From assembly GCA_021107495.1 (NCBI GenBank), contig JAIOSR010000088.1, forward strand, positions 1-30,012: a DNA stretch of 30,012 bases, given 5' to 3'. This document shows positions 21,366 to 30,012 of this stretch, piece by piece. The notes under the pieces were generated by a model. It saw nothing but the letters and a program-made list of their open reading frames with translations. It did no database searches and was not told the origin of the DNA. The first letter of the stretch is position 1. The number at the start of each line of letters is the position of its first letter. The stretch comes from Desulfobacterales bacterium (GTDB lineage Bacteria > Desulfobacterota > DSM-4660 > Desulfatiglandales > Desulfatiglandaceae). Both the position numbers and the translations under genes were made by a program.

Positions 21366-23639
21366 CTACCCATGAGTTACCTTTGCGGAGGTAAAAGGTT
21401 TCTTAAAGCCACAGCCTTTTTTGCGGCAAACCAGAACAGGCCCGGATGTTTTCCTTTGTTTCACACCTAAAACCTTTGTCCCGCATTCGGGGCAGACGTC
21501 ATCAAAGGGCTCGTCCCACATGGCAAAACTGCATTTTGGATACTGGTTGCACCCGTAAAACTTCCTGCCTTTTTTGGATGTCCTTTGCACAAGCATACCC
21601 TTACAATCTTTCTCAGGGCACGGAACATTAGTGGTAACGGCTTCCTTTGGCCAGATATTCTTGCATTCAGGATATCCGGAACACGCAATAAATGATCCGA
21701 ATTTACCGTTCTTGAGCACCATGGGCTTGCCGCATTTCTCGCATATACCCTCCTCTTTTCCCTGCCCGGAGGTTTCTTCAACAAGAATCTTCCCCTTCTC
21801 ATCCCTGCTGAAATTGGTAGTGTTTCTGCATTCGGGATATCCCGTACAGGCCAAAAACAGGCCGTTCTTGCCTGATTTGATGGCCATGGGCCGGTTGCAC
21901 TCGGGGCAGACAATATCCGTCGGGACTTCTCCCTTCATCTCCTGTTTTGCCTTTTCCAGGTCTTTACTGAACGACTCGTAGAAATCCCCCATCAAACTCG
22001 TCCATTTGACCTCGCCCCGCTCGACTTTATCTAAGTTGCTCTCCATCCCGGCGGTAAACGCTGTATTCAGGATATCGGGAAAACTTTTGACTAACAGATC
22101 GGTAACCAAAAAGCCCAGTTCGGTCGGTTTGAAGCGTTTCTTCTCCCTGGATACATATTCCCTGCCGCTGATATTGGCCAGGATCGCAGCATAAGTAGAA
22201 GGTCTGCCGATCCCGTTTTCCTCCAATGCCTTGATAAGGGTTGCATCAGTGAATCTCGGCGGCGGCTGTGTGAAGTGCTGGGCAGGTTCCAACTTTATGA
22301 GGGTAAGGACCTGATCGGTTTCTAATCGAGGAAGTTGTCCATCCTTATTATTTTCTGACTCACGCCCATTGGAGATCGCTTCATAAAGGACAGTAAATCC
22401 CTTGAAAACAACGACCGAACCCGATGCCCTGAAAGTCGCGTTTCCGGCCATGATATCCGCCTGTGTCTGATCCAATATGGCAGGATTCATCTGACAGGCG
22501 ACAAATCTTTTCCATATAAGAGAGTAAAGAGATAGCTGGTCTTTCGTGAGAAAGGGGGATACGGTTTTCGGGTCGAGCTCCGTTGAGGTTGGCCTGATTG
22601 CCTCATGGGCCTCTTGGGCGCCCTTGCGACTCCTGAACCGGTTGGGCTTTCCAGGCAGGTAATCCTTGCCAAAGGCCTCCCGAATAAAATCCCTTGCCTC
22701 GGATATTGCATCATCTGAAAGCCTGAAGGAATCCGTCCTCATATAGGTAATGAGTCCAATCTGGCCCCGATCACCTAATGCAATGCCCTCATAAAGGTTC
22801 TGGGCAACGGACATGGTCTTTTTTGCAGAAAACCCGAGTTTTCCGTATGCCTCTTGCTGGAGAAGGCTGGTTATAAAAGGCGGAGGAGAATTTTTCTTTT
22901 TCTTTTTTCTGGTAACCTTCGCAACCCTGAAGACCTCATCTTTTATCTCAGACACAACTTTAAGGGTCTGTTTCTCGTTCTTCAGGTCATATTTTTTGTC
23001 TTTGTATCTCAAAAACCTGGCCTTGAAAGGGGGCGGTTCATTTGACTCGAGGTGGGCTGTCAAAGACCAGTATTCCTGTGATTCAAATGCCTGGATTTCC
23101 CGCTCCCGATCACAGATCATCTTGACCGCCACGGACTGAACCCGGCCGGCGCTGAGACCTCTCTTTACCTTGGTCCATAAAAGGGGGGACATCTGGTATC
23201 CGACGAGTCGATCTAAAACCCTCCTGGCCTGCTGGGACTCGAACTTGTCCATGTCAAGGGCCTGGGGTGAGGCGACCGCTTCCCTGATGGCCTTTTCCGT
23301 AAGCTCGTTAAAAAGGACCCGGTATATCTTTGGGTCCCCTTTTTTCAGCTCCTGGGCAATATGCCAGGCAATGGCCTCCCCTTCCCTGTCGGGGTCCGGA
23401 GCCAAGTAAACAGCGTCGACCTTCTTGCCCGCATCCTTTAGGGCCTTTAGGATCTTGCTCTTTCCCTTGATCGTAACGTATTCCGGTCTAAAATCATGTT
23501 CGATATCCACGCCCAATTTGCTGACCGGAAGGTCCTTGACGTGACCGACAGAGGCCATGATCACAAAATCCGGCCCTAAGTATTTTTTTATGGTCCTGGC
23601 CTTGGCCGGTGATTCAATAATGAGTAAGTTTTTTGGCAT
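21366..23639 (-). CDS. topA: DNA topoisomerase I (type IA)
   Basis: A 757-residue enzyme that relaxes negative supercoils through a 5'-phosphotyrosine. The TOPRIM domain shows E9 (IIESPAKA) and D82-x-D84-x-E86 (LAPDPDREGEAIAW). The active-site tyrosine is Y299 in LITYMRTDS. The C-terminal region has four zinc-ribbon modules, the first three of type CPECNRP...C-x4-C and the last CPECGTK...CRKKGC, all with their cysteines. The length is normal for bacterial TopA. It follows dprA on the same strand, a common order. ATG 23639 is the only sensible start (MPKNLLIIESPAKA). Confidence 0.98.
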   Translation of the reverse strand: MPKNLLIIESPAKARTIKKYLGPDFVIMASVGHVKDLPVSKLGVDIEHDFRPEYVTIKGKSKILKALKDAGKKVDAVYLAPDPDREGEAIAWHIAQELKKGDPKIYRVLFNELTEKAIREAVASPQALDMDKFESQQARRVLDRLVGYQMSPLLWTKVKRGLSAGRVQSVAVKMICDREREIQAFESQEYWSLTAHLESNEPPPFKARFLRYKDKKYDLKNEKQTLKVVSEIKDEVFRVAKVTRKKKKKNSPPPFITSLLQQEAYGKLGFSAKKTMSVAQNLYEGIALGDRGQIGLITYMRTDSFRLSDDAISEARDFIREAFGKDYLPGKPNRFRSRKGAQEAHEAIRPTSTELDPKTVSPFLTKDQLSLYSLIWKRFVACQMNPAILDQTQADIMAGNATFRASGSVVVFKGFTVLYEAISNGRESENNKDGQLPRLETDQVLTLIKLEPAQHFTQPPPRFTDATLIKALEENGIGRPSTYAAILANISGREYVSREKKRFKPTELGFLVTDLLVKSFPDILNTAFTAGMESNLDKVERGEVKWTSLMGDFYESFSKDLEKAKQEMKGEVPTDIVCPECNRPMAIKSGKNGLFLACTGYPECRNTTNFSRDEKGKILVEETSGQGKEEGICEKCGKPMVLKNGKFGSFIACSGYPECKNIWPKEAVTTNVPCPEKDCKGMLVQRTSKKGRKFYGCNQYPKCSFAMWDEPFDDVCPECGTKVLGVKQRKTSGPVLVCRKKGCGFKKPFTSAKVTHG

Positions 23640-23929
23640 ATTTTTTATCCAATAGTAAAAATCCGAGTCTGGAAGGCCCGGCTTTGCGTTAGCCCCATAG
23701 GGGCTGTTTCATTTAAAATCGTATGAGTTAAAAGTGTCTAAAGTGATCTAAAATGCCTAAAGTTATGGTGTCGCTTCGCTCCAATGTTTTTATATAACTG
23801 ACAGAATTCCTTAACTTTAGTTCACTTCAAACTTTAGTTCACTTCAAACTCTTGCAACAATTCTTAAGGCAGAGCCATCTGATTCTGCCCTGCCCTGAGG
23901 ACCAGGTTTTATAAATCCAGTAAAATCAA
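23640..23929. other. Gap between dprA and topA with short repeats
   Basis: 290 bp without a gene. It holds a hairpin agcccc-ata-ggggct (23691-23705), whose complement resembles the right-end hairpin of the IS200-type element at 18625-18640. A 17-bp tandem duplication starting aactttagttcacttca (23813-23829, 23830-23846) is also present. Confidence 0.5.
23813..23846. repeat. 17-bp tandem repeat, two perfect copies
   Basis: The unit aactttagttcacttca occurs twice in direct succession. Nearby related words (gtgtctaaagtgatctaaa, 23731-23752) suggest a degenerate repeat tract. Confidence 0.75.
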
Positions 23930-25039
23930 TCAGCGAACGAACATCTTACCCGGAAGCTGTTTAACGATCCCCTTCAGCTCCATTTGCATCAGGATACTCG
24001 ATATCTCACCTGCATCCAGGTTCGCCATCCTGACTATACGGTCAATATGCATGGGGTAAGCCCCTATTAATTCATAAATCTTTCTCTCAGTCTCATCCAT
24101 CTCCGGCGAACGGTCAGAGGCCTCTCCCGGGACATCGCGCCCCGGTATGGGTTTTTTAAAAAAATCGAATTCTTCAAGGATATCGTCCGCGTTTTCAACC
24201 AGTTTGGCACCCTGTTTTATCAAAAAATGCGCCCCGGTACTCTTAAACGAATCAATACTTCCCGGCACGGCAAAGACCTCGCGATCCTGATCCAATGCCA
24301 GTGATGCCGTAATCAGAGAACCGCTATTTCTGGTTGCCTCCACAACGCAAACCCCCCTGCTCAAACCGCTTATAATGCGATTTCGTATTGGAAAATTTTT
24401 GGGTTCGGGAGGGCTGCCAATGGGAAACTCCGAGATAACAGCCCCACTCTCAATTACCTGATCAAACAGTTTTTCATTTCCCGGAGGGTAAACCCTGTCA
24501 ATTCCCGTTCCAATGACCGCCACGGTAAAGCCCTTACCCATCAGGCAGCCCCTGTGAGCGGCGGAGTCGATTCCCTTTGCCAGACCGCTGACCACCCCTA
24601 CCCCGCGTCTTGCAAGCCCCATCCCGATTATCTCCGCGGCCTTGAGTCCGTAATGCGTCGGAAGCCTGGATCCCACAACGGCAATGAATGTCTGATTTTT
24701 GGGAATATCTTTTCCTCTGACATATAATAACATCGGGGGTTGATGAATTTCTTTTAAAAAACTCGGGTAAAACGGGTCCACATAGGTCATGATCCGGGCG
24801 TCACATCTTTCCACCTTCTCCAATTCCGCTTCAGGGTCTTCGCTGAATTCCCTGTTGACAATTTTAAGGGCCACCTCTTTGCGAACACCCTCCACCCTGG
24901 CCAGTTCGCGAAGATCCGCCTCAAACACCGCTTCCGGATTGACGAATCTTTCCAGCAGGTTTTTAAAGCCAACATTGCCCAACCCGGGAACCAGATAGAG
25001 GGCCAGCCAAGGGCATCTTTCATCCGACCATGTTTTCAT
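23930..25039 (-). CDS. dprA: DNA-processing protein DprA
   Basis: DprA binds incoming single-stranded DNA and loads RecA during natural transformation; it is found widely, also in bacteria not known to be competent. The 369-residue protein has an N-terminal helix-hairpin-helix-like region (VPGLGNVGFKNLL). The extended Rossmann fold contains VVGSRLPTHYG (121-131), SGLAKGIDSAAHRG (151-164), GTGIDRVYPPGN (177-188), NFPIRNRIISGLS (215-227) and SGSLITASLA (239-248). A C-terminal winged-helix domain follows (from about 310). The length is normal. It stands between the lysM gene and topA on the same strand. Confidence 0.97.
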   Translation of the reverse strand: MKTWSDERCPWLALYLVPGLGNVGFKNLLERFVNPEAVFEADLRELARVEGVRKEVALKIVNREFSEDPEAELEKVERCDARIMTYVDPFYPSFLKEIHQPPMLLYVRGKDIPKNQTFIAVVGSRLPTHYGLKAAEIIGMGLARRGVGVVSGLAKGIDSAAHRGCLMGKGFTVAVIGTGIDRVYPPGNEKLFDQVIESGAVISEFPIGSPPEPKNFPIRNRIISGLSRGVCVVEATRNSGSLITASLALDQDREVFAVPGSIDSFKSTGAHFLIKQGAKLVENADDILEEFDFFKKPIPGRDVPGEASDRSPEMDETERKIYELIGAYPMHIDRIVRMANLDAGEISSILMQMELKGIVKQLPGKMFVR

Positions 25040-25745
25040 GGAAAGGCAAAATGGGAATATTTATGCTTACAGATTAAGTAACACTTTAGACCCTTGCAAT
25101 GAAATTAAAATATTCCCGGATTTTTCAAATGGCTAAAATGTTACGAGATTGTAACTCAGGTTGTCAGATTCACGGTTCACAGTTCAAGGTTAATAGCTTT
25201 GCTATTTTCTTCATATCTCCTCTGCAACAAAGAATTAGCTCCGGATTTGTGTGCAATAGCACCTGGTGTTCTGCAAAAACTGTATGAACTATGCATTTGG
25301 TTTAGAGTCGAACCTTTCTTTCATCAATCTAAGCCCTGGCCCAGACCTGGTTTAGGAGTACTTTTCATAGAATCCCCGGGCATAACATTCCGAAGAACCG
25401 TTTTAAAGCGCATGTTCCGTCGCACCTCCCGATCCAGTCTCGGCCTCGGGACGGGGAGAGCAGGCTTGAGCCGTGTCGAAGATCCCGCTGTGCGGGGAAG
25501 CTCTGAACGTTGAACCTGAGCGGTTACCTTGCATTTGAATAGGCTCCCCCCGTAAAAAATCCCCCTCAATCCGCCGGAAGCGGATACATCCCCTCTTTAG
25601 AAAAAAGGAACTCAAAAGACTTTTCCCCTTTAAAATAAGGGGGTTTAAAATACTTCCCCCCTTTTTTAAGGGGGGGTCAGAGGGATTTCGGATTTTTGCA
25701 AAGATGGCGGGAATATAAAACAGAGTGGTGTAATTTAGTCAAGTT
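25040..25745. other. Long non-coding gap with C/G-tract palindromes
   Basis: About 700 bp between the LysM gene and dprA on the minus strand. The first half shows no structure I can name. The last 200 bp contain repeated C- and G-tracts (about 25548-25690), including cccccctt-tttt-aagggggg (25656-25675), of the kind found in dispersed intergenic repeats of this group. The open frames here show no recognisable product. Confidence 0.45.
25656..25675. repeat. C/G-tract palindrome
   Basis: ccccccttttttaagggggg forms an 8-bp stem with a TTTT loop. A weaker copy of the theme lies 30 bp earlier (cccctttaaaataagggg). Confidence 0.55.
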
Positions 25746-25769
25746 ATAAAATCGCTTTTGCGATTTTAT
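25746..25769 (-). terminator. Hairpin directly after the LysM gene
   Basis: ataaaatcgc (25746-25755) and gcgattttat (25760-25769) form a perfect 10-bp stem with a TTTT loop (AAAA on the minus strand), two bases past the stop. The T-rich outer arm serves as the release tract when read on the minus strand. Confidence 0.7.
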
Positions 25770-25771
25770 TA

Positions 25772-26881
25772 TCACTCAACAGTACATTCAGGCAATATTG
25801 AAAGAACGCTTTGAGCCTTTGTCCAATCAAGATTTCTCACAAAAGTGCCCACGGAAAATTCCTTTTTGGCGGCCACAACCACACCGGTCGCAGTATCCTC
25901 CCTGGATTCCAGTATTAATAAATAACCTATCACCATTTCAGAGAATGAGGGCTTGCCCGCGGCATTAACCCCCTTTTTCTTCACGATTTCAAAAACATTT
26001 CCCCTTCGAATCCCGTTGTTAAAGCCTTGCGCCAAATAGACCACCGACCATTGGGCAATCAAATCATGCAAATCCTTTACCGCAACGATTTTCGTGGTCA
26101 ATTCGTGACTTATTGGCAGTGGCCTGACACAGGAAGAGATCGGCTCATAGGCCAGAACAGGATCACCTATATGGATTTCCTTGTAGCTTTTGATTATTTC
26201 AGCCTCGAACAAATCCTTTTTTGCCCGGGCCTTTAACCATCCCTTGATCTCTTTTAATTTATCCTCACTCACCTGTTCCCTGATAATGAGTTTTCCTAAA
26301 AACGTGACAACAACACCAATTTTCTTACCAGTCAGTGAATCCTTGAGCGCCTGCCGGGATTTTCTGCAGACCGTAAAAGAATCGCCCGGGTTGACCTGTC
26401 TGTCCTTATCGAAAGCCACGTATACGATATCACCCTTGGACAAAACTACTTTTTCTTCTCTTGTCGAGGCAATGTATCCCAAGGACATGATCCCTTTTTT
26501 GGAAAAAAATCCAATGGTCTCTACATTGGTCAGACCTGAAACGTTTATGCCCATTGTTTTCGGATATTCATCGGCGGCTGGTTCCGGCTTGGTCGCCCTG
26601 GTCTCGGCAGCCGGAACCTCTTTGGCAGGTTCCTTTTCCAGCAGGGTAAGGACATCTCCCGGCTTGAGAAGATGCGGGTTGGTAATGAAGGTATTCATCT
26701 CCCACAATTTTGGCCACAGGTCCGGGTCATCATAATATTTTCCGCAAATACTCCACAGGGTATCACCCTTCTGAACGGTGTGGGTGAGAGGCTGTGCCCA
26801 GGTTGTAATGCTAATGCTCGAGCCAACGAAGCACACGGCAATCACTATCAATAAAACAGCCAAACGGTATCTATTTTTCAC
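25772..26881 (-). CDS. Exported LysM-domain protein
   Basis: A 369-residue protein with a signal peptide (about residues 1-29, ending TWAQ). One LysM domain follows immediately (HTVQKGDTLWSICGKYY to LLKPGDVLTL, about 34-80), which binds peptidoglycan. After a short low-complexity linker (KEVPAAETRATKPEP), the rest (about 110-360) repeats beta-rich segments such as LSKGDIVYVAFDK and HIGDPVLAYEPI, typical of the 'LysM peptidoglycan-binding' proteins encoded next to dprA in Desulfobacterota. A role in the cell wall is likely; the exact one is unknown. Confidence 0.9.
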   Translation of the reverse strand: MKNRYRLAVLLIVIAVCFVGSSISITTWAQPLTHTVQKGDTLWSICGKYYDDPDLWPKLWEMNTFITNPHLLKPGDVLTLLEKEPAKEVPAAETRATKPEPAADEYPKTMGINVSGLTNVETIGFFSKKGIMSLGYIASTREEKVVLSKGDIVYVAFDKDRQVNPGDSFTVCRKSRQALKDSLTGKKIGVVVTFLGKLIIREQVSEDKLKEIKGWLKARAKKDLFEAEIIKSYKEIHIGDPVLAYEPISSCVRPLPISHELTTKIVAVKDLHDLIAQWSVVYLAQGFNNGIRRGNVFEIVKKKGVNAAGKPSFSEMVIGYLLILESREDTATGVVVAAKKEFSVGTFVRNLDWTKAQSVLSILPECTVE

Positions 26882-27284
26882 TGCTTTGTCCTCGCATTAA
26901 AGGTTTCCGTTAAAGCTCAAGTTTTTTCGTAAGTTATGTCCATTCACCGGTAATTGTCAAGTCCTTTTTGGTGGACCCGGTTTGAGGTTTTTCTGGCGAC
27001 CTTCAGTCTTTTCAACATTAAAATACTTTACAAAAGCTCATTTTTATTGGATTATCCCCCGTCTAAACATATTTTGCTTCGTCATCCCGCCTATTGGCGG
27101 GAGAATGCTGGAATCCTGGAATGATGGGTTTGAAGCAATTTTTTGACTTTCTATATAGTTTCTTTTCGCTGTTACGCCCAACATTCCATTATTCCGGGTG
27201 TGAGGGAAAAGCATCAGGCCTCAACAAAGGACTTTAATTTCAATAAATTGTAGAAATTTCGATAGGTTAAATCCAGGTTTCATG
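26882..27284. other. Divergent intergenic region between lysM and the zinc-ribbon gene
   Basis: About 400 bp. It holds a dispersed-repeat-like hairpin (27085-27102, separate entry). Promoters for both genes must lie here but none stands out. No gene is visible. Confidence 0.4.
27085..27102. repeat. Hairpin of the 'CGTCATCCCGCC' intergenic repeat type
   Basis: tcccgcc (27085-27091), loop tatt, ggcggga (27096-27102), preceded by cgtca and followed by gctggaatcctgg. It looks like a dispersed intergenic palindrome known from many proteobacterial genomes; only one copy is in this window. Confidence 0.55.
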
Positions 27285-27656
27285 ATGCCCATTTACGAAT
27301 ACGAACCATTAAATCCGAAAAAAAGCTGCCCGGAATGTATTAACCGGTTTGAAATCATTCAGGGAATTAATGAAAAGCCCCTTTCCCGCTGCCCGAACTG
27401 CGGCCAAAAGGTCAGAAAAGTCATATCCTGGTGCAGGGCCGCTGTTATTGAAACTTCTGATGAGCATCTCAGAGTGGAAAAGAAAATCACCGAATATGAG
27501 CACCAGGGCATGTGGAGTCATGCAGCCGAATTAGCGGACAAACATTCGGAAAAGATAAAAGACAAGGGCATAAAAATGAGGGCTCTTGATAATTATAAAA
27601 AGGCAGGATATGATGCCGATTCCTTGGAAAAACATTCAAAAACGAACGATATTTGA
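27285..27656 (+). CDS. FmdB-like zinc-ribbon protein
   Basis: A 123-residue protein. The start MPIYEYEP and the two pairs CPEC and CPNC, with the spacing and the sequence FEIIQGINEKPLSR between, are the FmdB/CxxC_CxxC_SSSS regulatory-type zinc ribbon. The C-terminal part is helical and charged (KKITEYEHQGMWSHAAELAD). ATG 27285 was preferred over the one just before because the family begins MPIYEY. The function of such ribbons is not settled; some are putative regulators. It lies 15 bp before the NEW3-type gene on the same strand. Confidence 0.85.
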   Translation: MPIYEYEPLNPKKSCPECINRFEIIQGINEKPLSRCPNCGQKVRKVISWCRAAVIETSDEHLRVEKKITEYEHQGMWSHAAELADKHSEKIKDKGIKMRALDNYKKAGYDADSLEKHSKTNDI

Positions 27657-27671
27657 AGGAGGGCTGGTTTT

Positions 27672-28892
27672 ATGAGATTGAAACGGTATAATTTATCTTT
27701 TCCTAAACCTTTGGTGTTTATTGCGCTGATCTGGCTGATAATCTGTTTTGGTTCTTCCGCATCCGGCGGTGAAAAAAAGAAAGACCTGCCTGCCCGGGGC
27801 ATTTCGGTGGCCCTTGAGTATACGGGAGTGGTGGTTTCCGAGGGTGAAGACATCAGCATTGATGTGAAGATTGCCAACCGTGGAAGACAGGATGAAAACA
27901 TTGATCTCATGGTCACATCGATTCCCAAAGGATGGAACGCCTGGATAAAGACCTACAACTTCGGGGTGACCGGAGTTCATGTGGCAAGTGATAAATCCAG
28001 GAGCCTGACGCTCCGGGCTGAACAGGGAAAAGGAGTGGGACCCGGGGAATATACCTTTGGCATCAAAGCACAGACTGCTGATTCCAAGTTCACATCAACA
28101 AGTCAGATGGTAATAACGGTCAAAGGAAAAAAAGAGGTAAAAAAGAAAAAAGGGATTAACATCATTACATCCTATCCCGTACTCAGGTGGCCAACGGGAG
28201 GCAAGTTTGGTTTTTCCTTAGAGGTTGAAAACAAATTAGACAAGGACGGCATCTTTAACCTCATAGCCCAGGGCCCGGAAAACTGGGACATCAATTTCAA
28301 GCCGGCCTATGAAGAAAAATTCATCTCCAGCCTGAGATTAAAAGCGGGCCAGAGTCAGACCGTAGCAGTTGAGGTAAAACCTTACCCCTGGGAAAAACCG
28401 GGACAATATCCGATCCTGGTAAAGGTCAGTTCCCCGCAGGCCAAGGGAGAGTCTGCCTTGAGTGTAATCCTGACCGGTACCTACAAACTGGATGCGGGCA
28501 CGGCAAGCGGTCTTTTGTCATTGGACGCCTTAAAGGGAAAACCTGCTATTGTCTCGTTCTACATCAAAAACAGCGGCTCTGCCGTACTCAACAATATGCA
28601 ATTTCTTTCCTTTAAGCCGGAAAACTGGAAAGTGCAATTCAGCCCTGAAAAACTCGATACCTTAGCCCCGGATGAAATGAAACAAGTCGAGGTCTCCATC
28701 ACACCCACGGAAGAGGCCCTCGTAGGAGATTATTCGGTAGGCATCAGCGCAGAAGCGGGCAAGATGTCCAAGACCCTCGAATTCAGGGTCACTGTCAATG
28801 CCTCAACTGCCTGGGGCTGGATAGGCATCGGAATTATTGTCCTCGTGATAGCCGGGCTTGTGTCCCTGTTCATCCGGTTAGGAAGGCGCTAA
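27672..28892 (+). CDS. Exported, membrane-anchored NEW3-domain protein
   Basis: A 406-residue protein. A signal peptide (hydrophobic stretch 13-28) is followed by three repeated Ig-like units of NEW3 (alpha-galactosidase-associated) type. Marks such as 'P.gW', 'G.s..v.v.v.P' and 'pG.Y.i.i' recur (IPKGWNAWIK, GPENWDINFKP, KPENWKVQFSP). A C-terminal helix (WGWIGIGIIVLVIAGLV) and basic end (RLGRR) anchor it in the membrane. It sits two bases before an ABC ATPase gene, so it is probably the extracytoplasmic partner of this transporter. ATG 27672 has GAAGGAGGG upstream. Confidence 0.85.
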   Translation: MRLKRYNLSFPKPLVFIALIWLIICFGSSASGGEKKKDLPARGISVALEYTGVVVSEGEDISIDVKIANRGRQDENIDLMVTSIPKGWNAWIKTYNFGVTGVHVASDKSRSLTLRAEQGKGVGPGEYTFGIKAQTADSKFTSTSQMVITVKGKKEVKKKKGINIITSYPVLRWPTGGKFGFSLEVENKLDKDGIFNLIAQGPENWDINFKPAYEEKFISSLRLKAGQSQTVAVEVKPYPWEKPGQYPILVKVSSPQAKGESALSVILTGTYKLDAGTASGLLSLDALKGKPAIVSFYIKNSGSAVLNNMQFLSFKPENWKVQFSPEKLDTLAPDEMKQVEVSITPTEEALVGDYSVGISAEAGKMSKTLEFRVTVNASTAWGWIGIGIIVLVIAGLVSLFIRLGRR

Positions 28893-28893
28893 A

Positions 28894-29646
28894 ATGGAAC
28901 CCCGTACAATTATTCAGACCACAAACCTGACCAGGAGATATAATCACCTGCCGGCAGTGGACAACCTCAACTTCGAGGTAAAGGAGGGAGAAATCTTCGG
29001 GTTCCTGGGTCCAAACGGCGCCGGTAAAACCACTACACTGTTAATGCTTCTGGGCCTGAGTCGGCCTTCTGAAGGATCCTCCAAGGTCTGCGGGCTGGAC
29101 CCTTTGAGAAAGGCTAAGGAAATTAAGCGTCTTGTGGGTTATCTTCCCGAAAATATTGGTTTCTATGGGGATTTGGATGCTGTTCAAAATCTGGAATATG
29201 TGGCTGATCTTAACGGTATGGAACGCGATAGAACATCGAAAAAAATCGAAGAATTATTGGAACTGGTCGGGCTCAAACAGGAGGCGCATAAAAAAGTGGC
29301 CGCGTTTTCAAGGGGGATGAAACAACGCTTGGGGTTTGCAGAACTCCTCATCAAAGATCCCGAGGTCCTATTCCTTGACGAGCCCACCCTCGGCCTGGAC
29401 CCCGACGGTGCGATCCGAATCATAGACCTTATCGGATCATTAAACCGGGACAGAAAAATCACGGTACTTATATCATCCCACAATCTTTACCAGGTGCAAA
29501 AGATATCCCATCGAGTTGGAATCATGATAAGCGGGAAAATGGTGGCCGAAGGGTCCATTGAATCCTTGGCAGAGGAAAAATTCGGAGTTAACGAAAAAGA
29601 ATATTCCTTGGAAGAAGTCTATATGAAATACTTCCGTGAGGTGTAA
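28894..29646 (+). CDS. ABC transporter ATP-binding protein
   Basis: A 250-residue ATPase of the ABC-2 exporter type (CcmA/DrrA-like). Walker A is GPNGAGKT (39-46), the signature is FSRGMKQRL (138-146), Walker B is VLFLDEPTLGLDP (158-170), and the switch histidine lies in VLISSHNLYQV. Length is below the 300 or so of DrrA, as in many short members. The stop is followed by the permease ATG two bases later. Together with the NEW3 protein it resembles a membrane-associated complex; what is moved is unknown. Confidence 0.95.
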   Translation: MEPRTIIQTTNLTRRYNHLPAVDNLNFEVKEGEIFGFLGPNGAGKTTTLLMLLGLSRPSEGSSKVCGLDPLRKAKEIKRLVGYLPENIGFYGDLDAVQNLEYVADLNGMERDRTSKKIEELLELVGLKQEAHKKVAAFSRGMKQRLGFAELLIKDPEVLFLDEPTLGLDPDGAIRIIDLIGSLNRDRKITVLISSHNLYQVQKISHRVGIMISGKMVAEGSIESLAEEKFGVNEKEYSLEEVYMKYFREV

Positions 29647-29648
29647 AT

Positions 29649-30012
29649 ATGCAGGGTATTTTTGCTGTTTTCAGGAAAGAATTTCGCGATCACTTCAGCA
29701 GCAACAGGTTTGTGATCCTCTTTGCACTGATTGCCATGGTCAGTTTTATAACCTGCTACATGGCGGGGATCCACCTGAAAGAAAATCTGGAAGGGCTCGC
29801 CAAGACCAAATTCCCTTTTCTCATGCTTTTCAGCACACCCGGGGCCCTGTTTTCAATGGTCCAGTTCGTGGCCTTTTTCGGCCCTCTTATCGGACTGGTC
29901 CTGGGCTTTGATTCTATCAACCGTGAAAGGGCACACGGGACCCTTATTAAGCTTATATCCCAGCCCATTTACCGGGACGCGGTTATCAACGGGAAATTCC
30001 TGGCAGGTGTAG
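29649..30012 (+). CDS. ABC-2-type permease, N-terminal part
   Basis: The first 121 codons are inside the window and the gene runs off the right edge. The protein begins MQGIFAVFRKEFRDHFSSN, the standard 'xxKEfrd' start of ABC-2 permeases. Hydrophobic helices follow at about 22-42 and 75-98. Then comes GFDSINRERAHGTLIKLIS, the usual cytoplasmic motif of the family (E-x-G-T-L). ATG 29649 lies just after the ATPase stop, and its ribosome site is inside the end of that gene. Confidence 0.9.
   Translation, partial: MQGIFAVFRKEFRDHFSSNRFVILFALIAMVSFITCYMAGIHLKENLEGLAKTKFPFLMLFSTPGALFSMVQFVAFFGPLIGLVLGFDSINRERAHGTLIKLISQPIYRDAVINGKFLAGV

Noticed and set aside
25324..25615. Overlapping minus-strand frames in the gap between lysM and dprA
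   Set aside because: Arginine/proline-rich products without recognisable motif, in two frames at once, and rich in repeat-like sequence; probably non-coding.

Overview
The window reads as a chromosomal stretch of an anaerobic Desulfobacterota (former Deltaproteobacteria), probably a sulfate- or sulfur-metabolising relative of the Desulfobacterales. This is inferred from gene content: a complete rnf gene set with its own apbE, a sulfur-relay operon of Tus/Dsr type, orphan response regulators, a sigma-54 enhancer-binding protein, a UPF0261 (Tm-1-like) gene and the order lysM-dprA-topA. No rRNA or tRNA gene and no CRISPR array was seen.

Layout. Positions 1-4579 are on the minus strand: a cut-off cyclic-nucleotide-binding protein, an orphan receiver protein, an exported rhodanese, and a sulfur-handling operon. 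Read in its own direction, that operon is a TPR protein, a YeeE/YedE transporter, TusA, and three small DsrE-fold proteins including a 57-residue TusB-like one. Positions 5042-12102 (plus) hold rnfC-D-G-E-A-B-apbE, closed by a strong terminator. A lytic transglycosylase (minus), a UPF0261 gene and a hicAB toxin-antitoxin pair follow. Next come a PAS/sigma-54 activator and, behind a probable sigma-54 promoter, a monooxygenase-like gene and a truncated radical-SAM gene. Positions 17865-19412 are a decay zone around an IS200-type element with three broken genes. After that come a hypothetical gene, a class II aldolase, a second orphan receiver protein, topA, dprA and a LysM protein (minus), then a zinc-ribbon protein, a NEW3-type exported protein and an ABC-2 transporter that runs off the right end.

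The main point of interest is the Rnf complex (ferredoxin:NAD+ oxidoreductase coupled to ion transport). rnfB has an in-frame TGA exactly where the first cysteine of its N-terminal Fe-S motif belongs. A 7-bp hairpin with a GG-containing loop follows 17 nt after the TGA, so RnfB looks like a selenoprotein. RnfA carries an N-terminal lipoprotein signal plus an Ig-like domain. RnfE lacks the second of the two membrane cysteines expected to hold the buried [2Fe-2S] cluster. rnfG is interrupted by an in-frame TAA, rnfD lacks a normal start codon behind its ribosome binding site, and a repeat element sits between rnfG and rnfE. Either this is a divergent Rnf type or part of the operon is decaying; the features argue in different directions and are reported separately.
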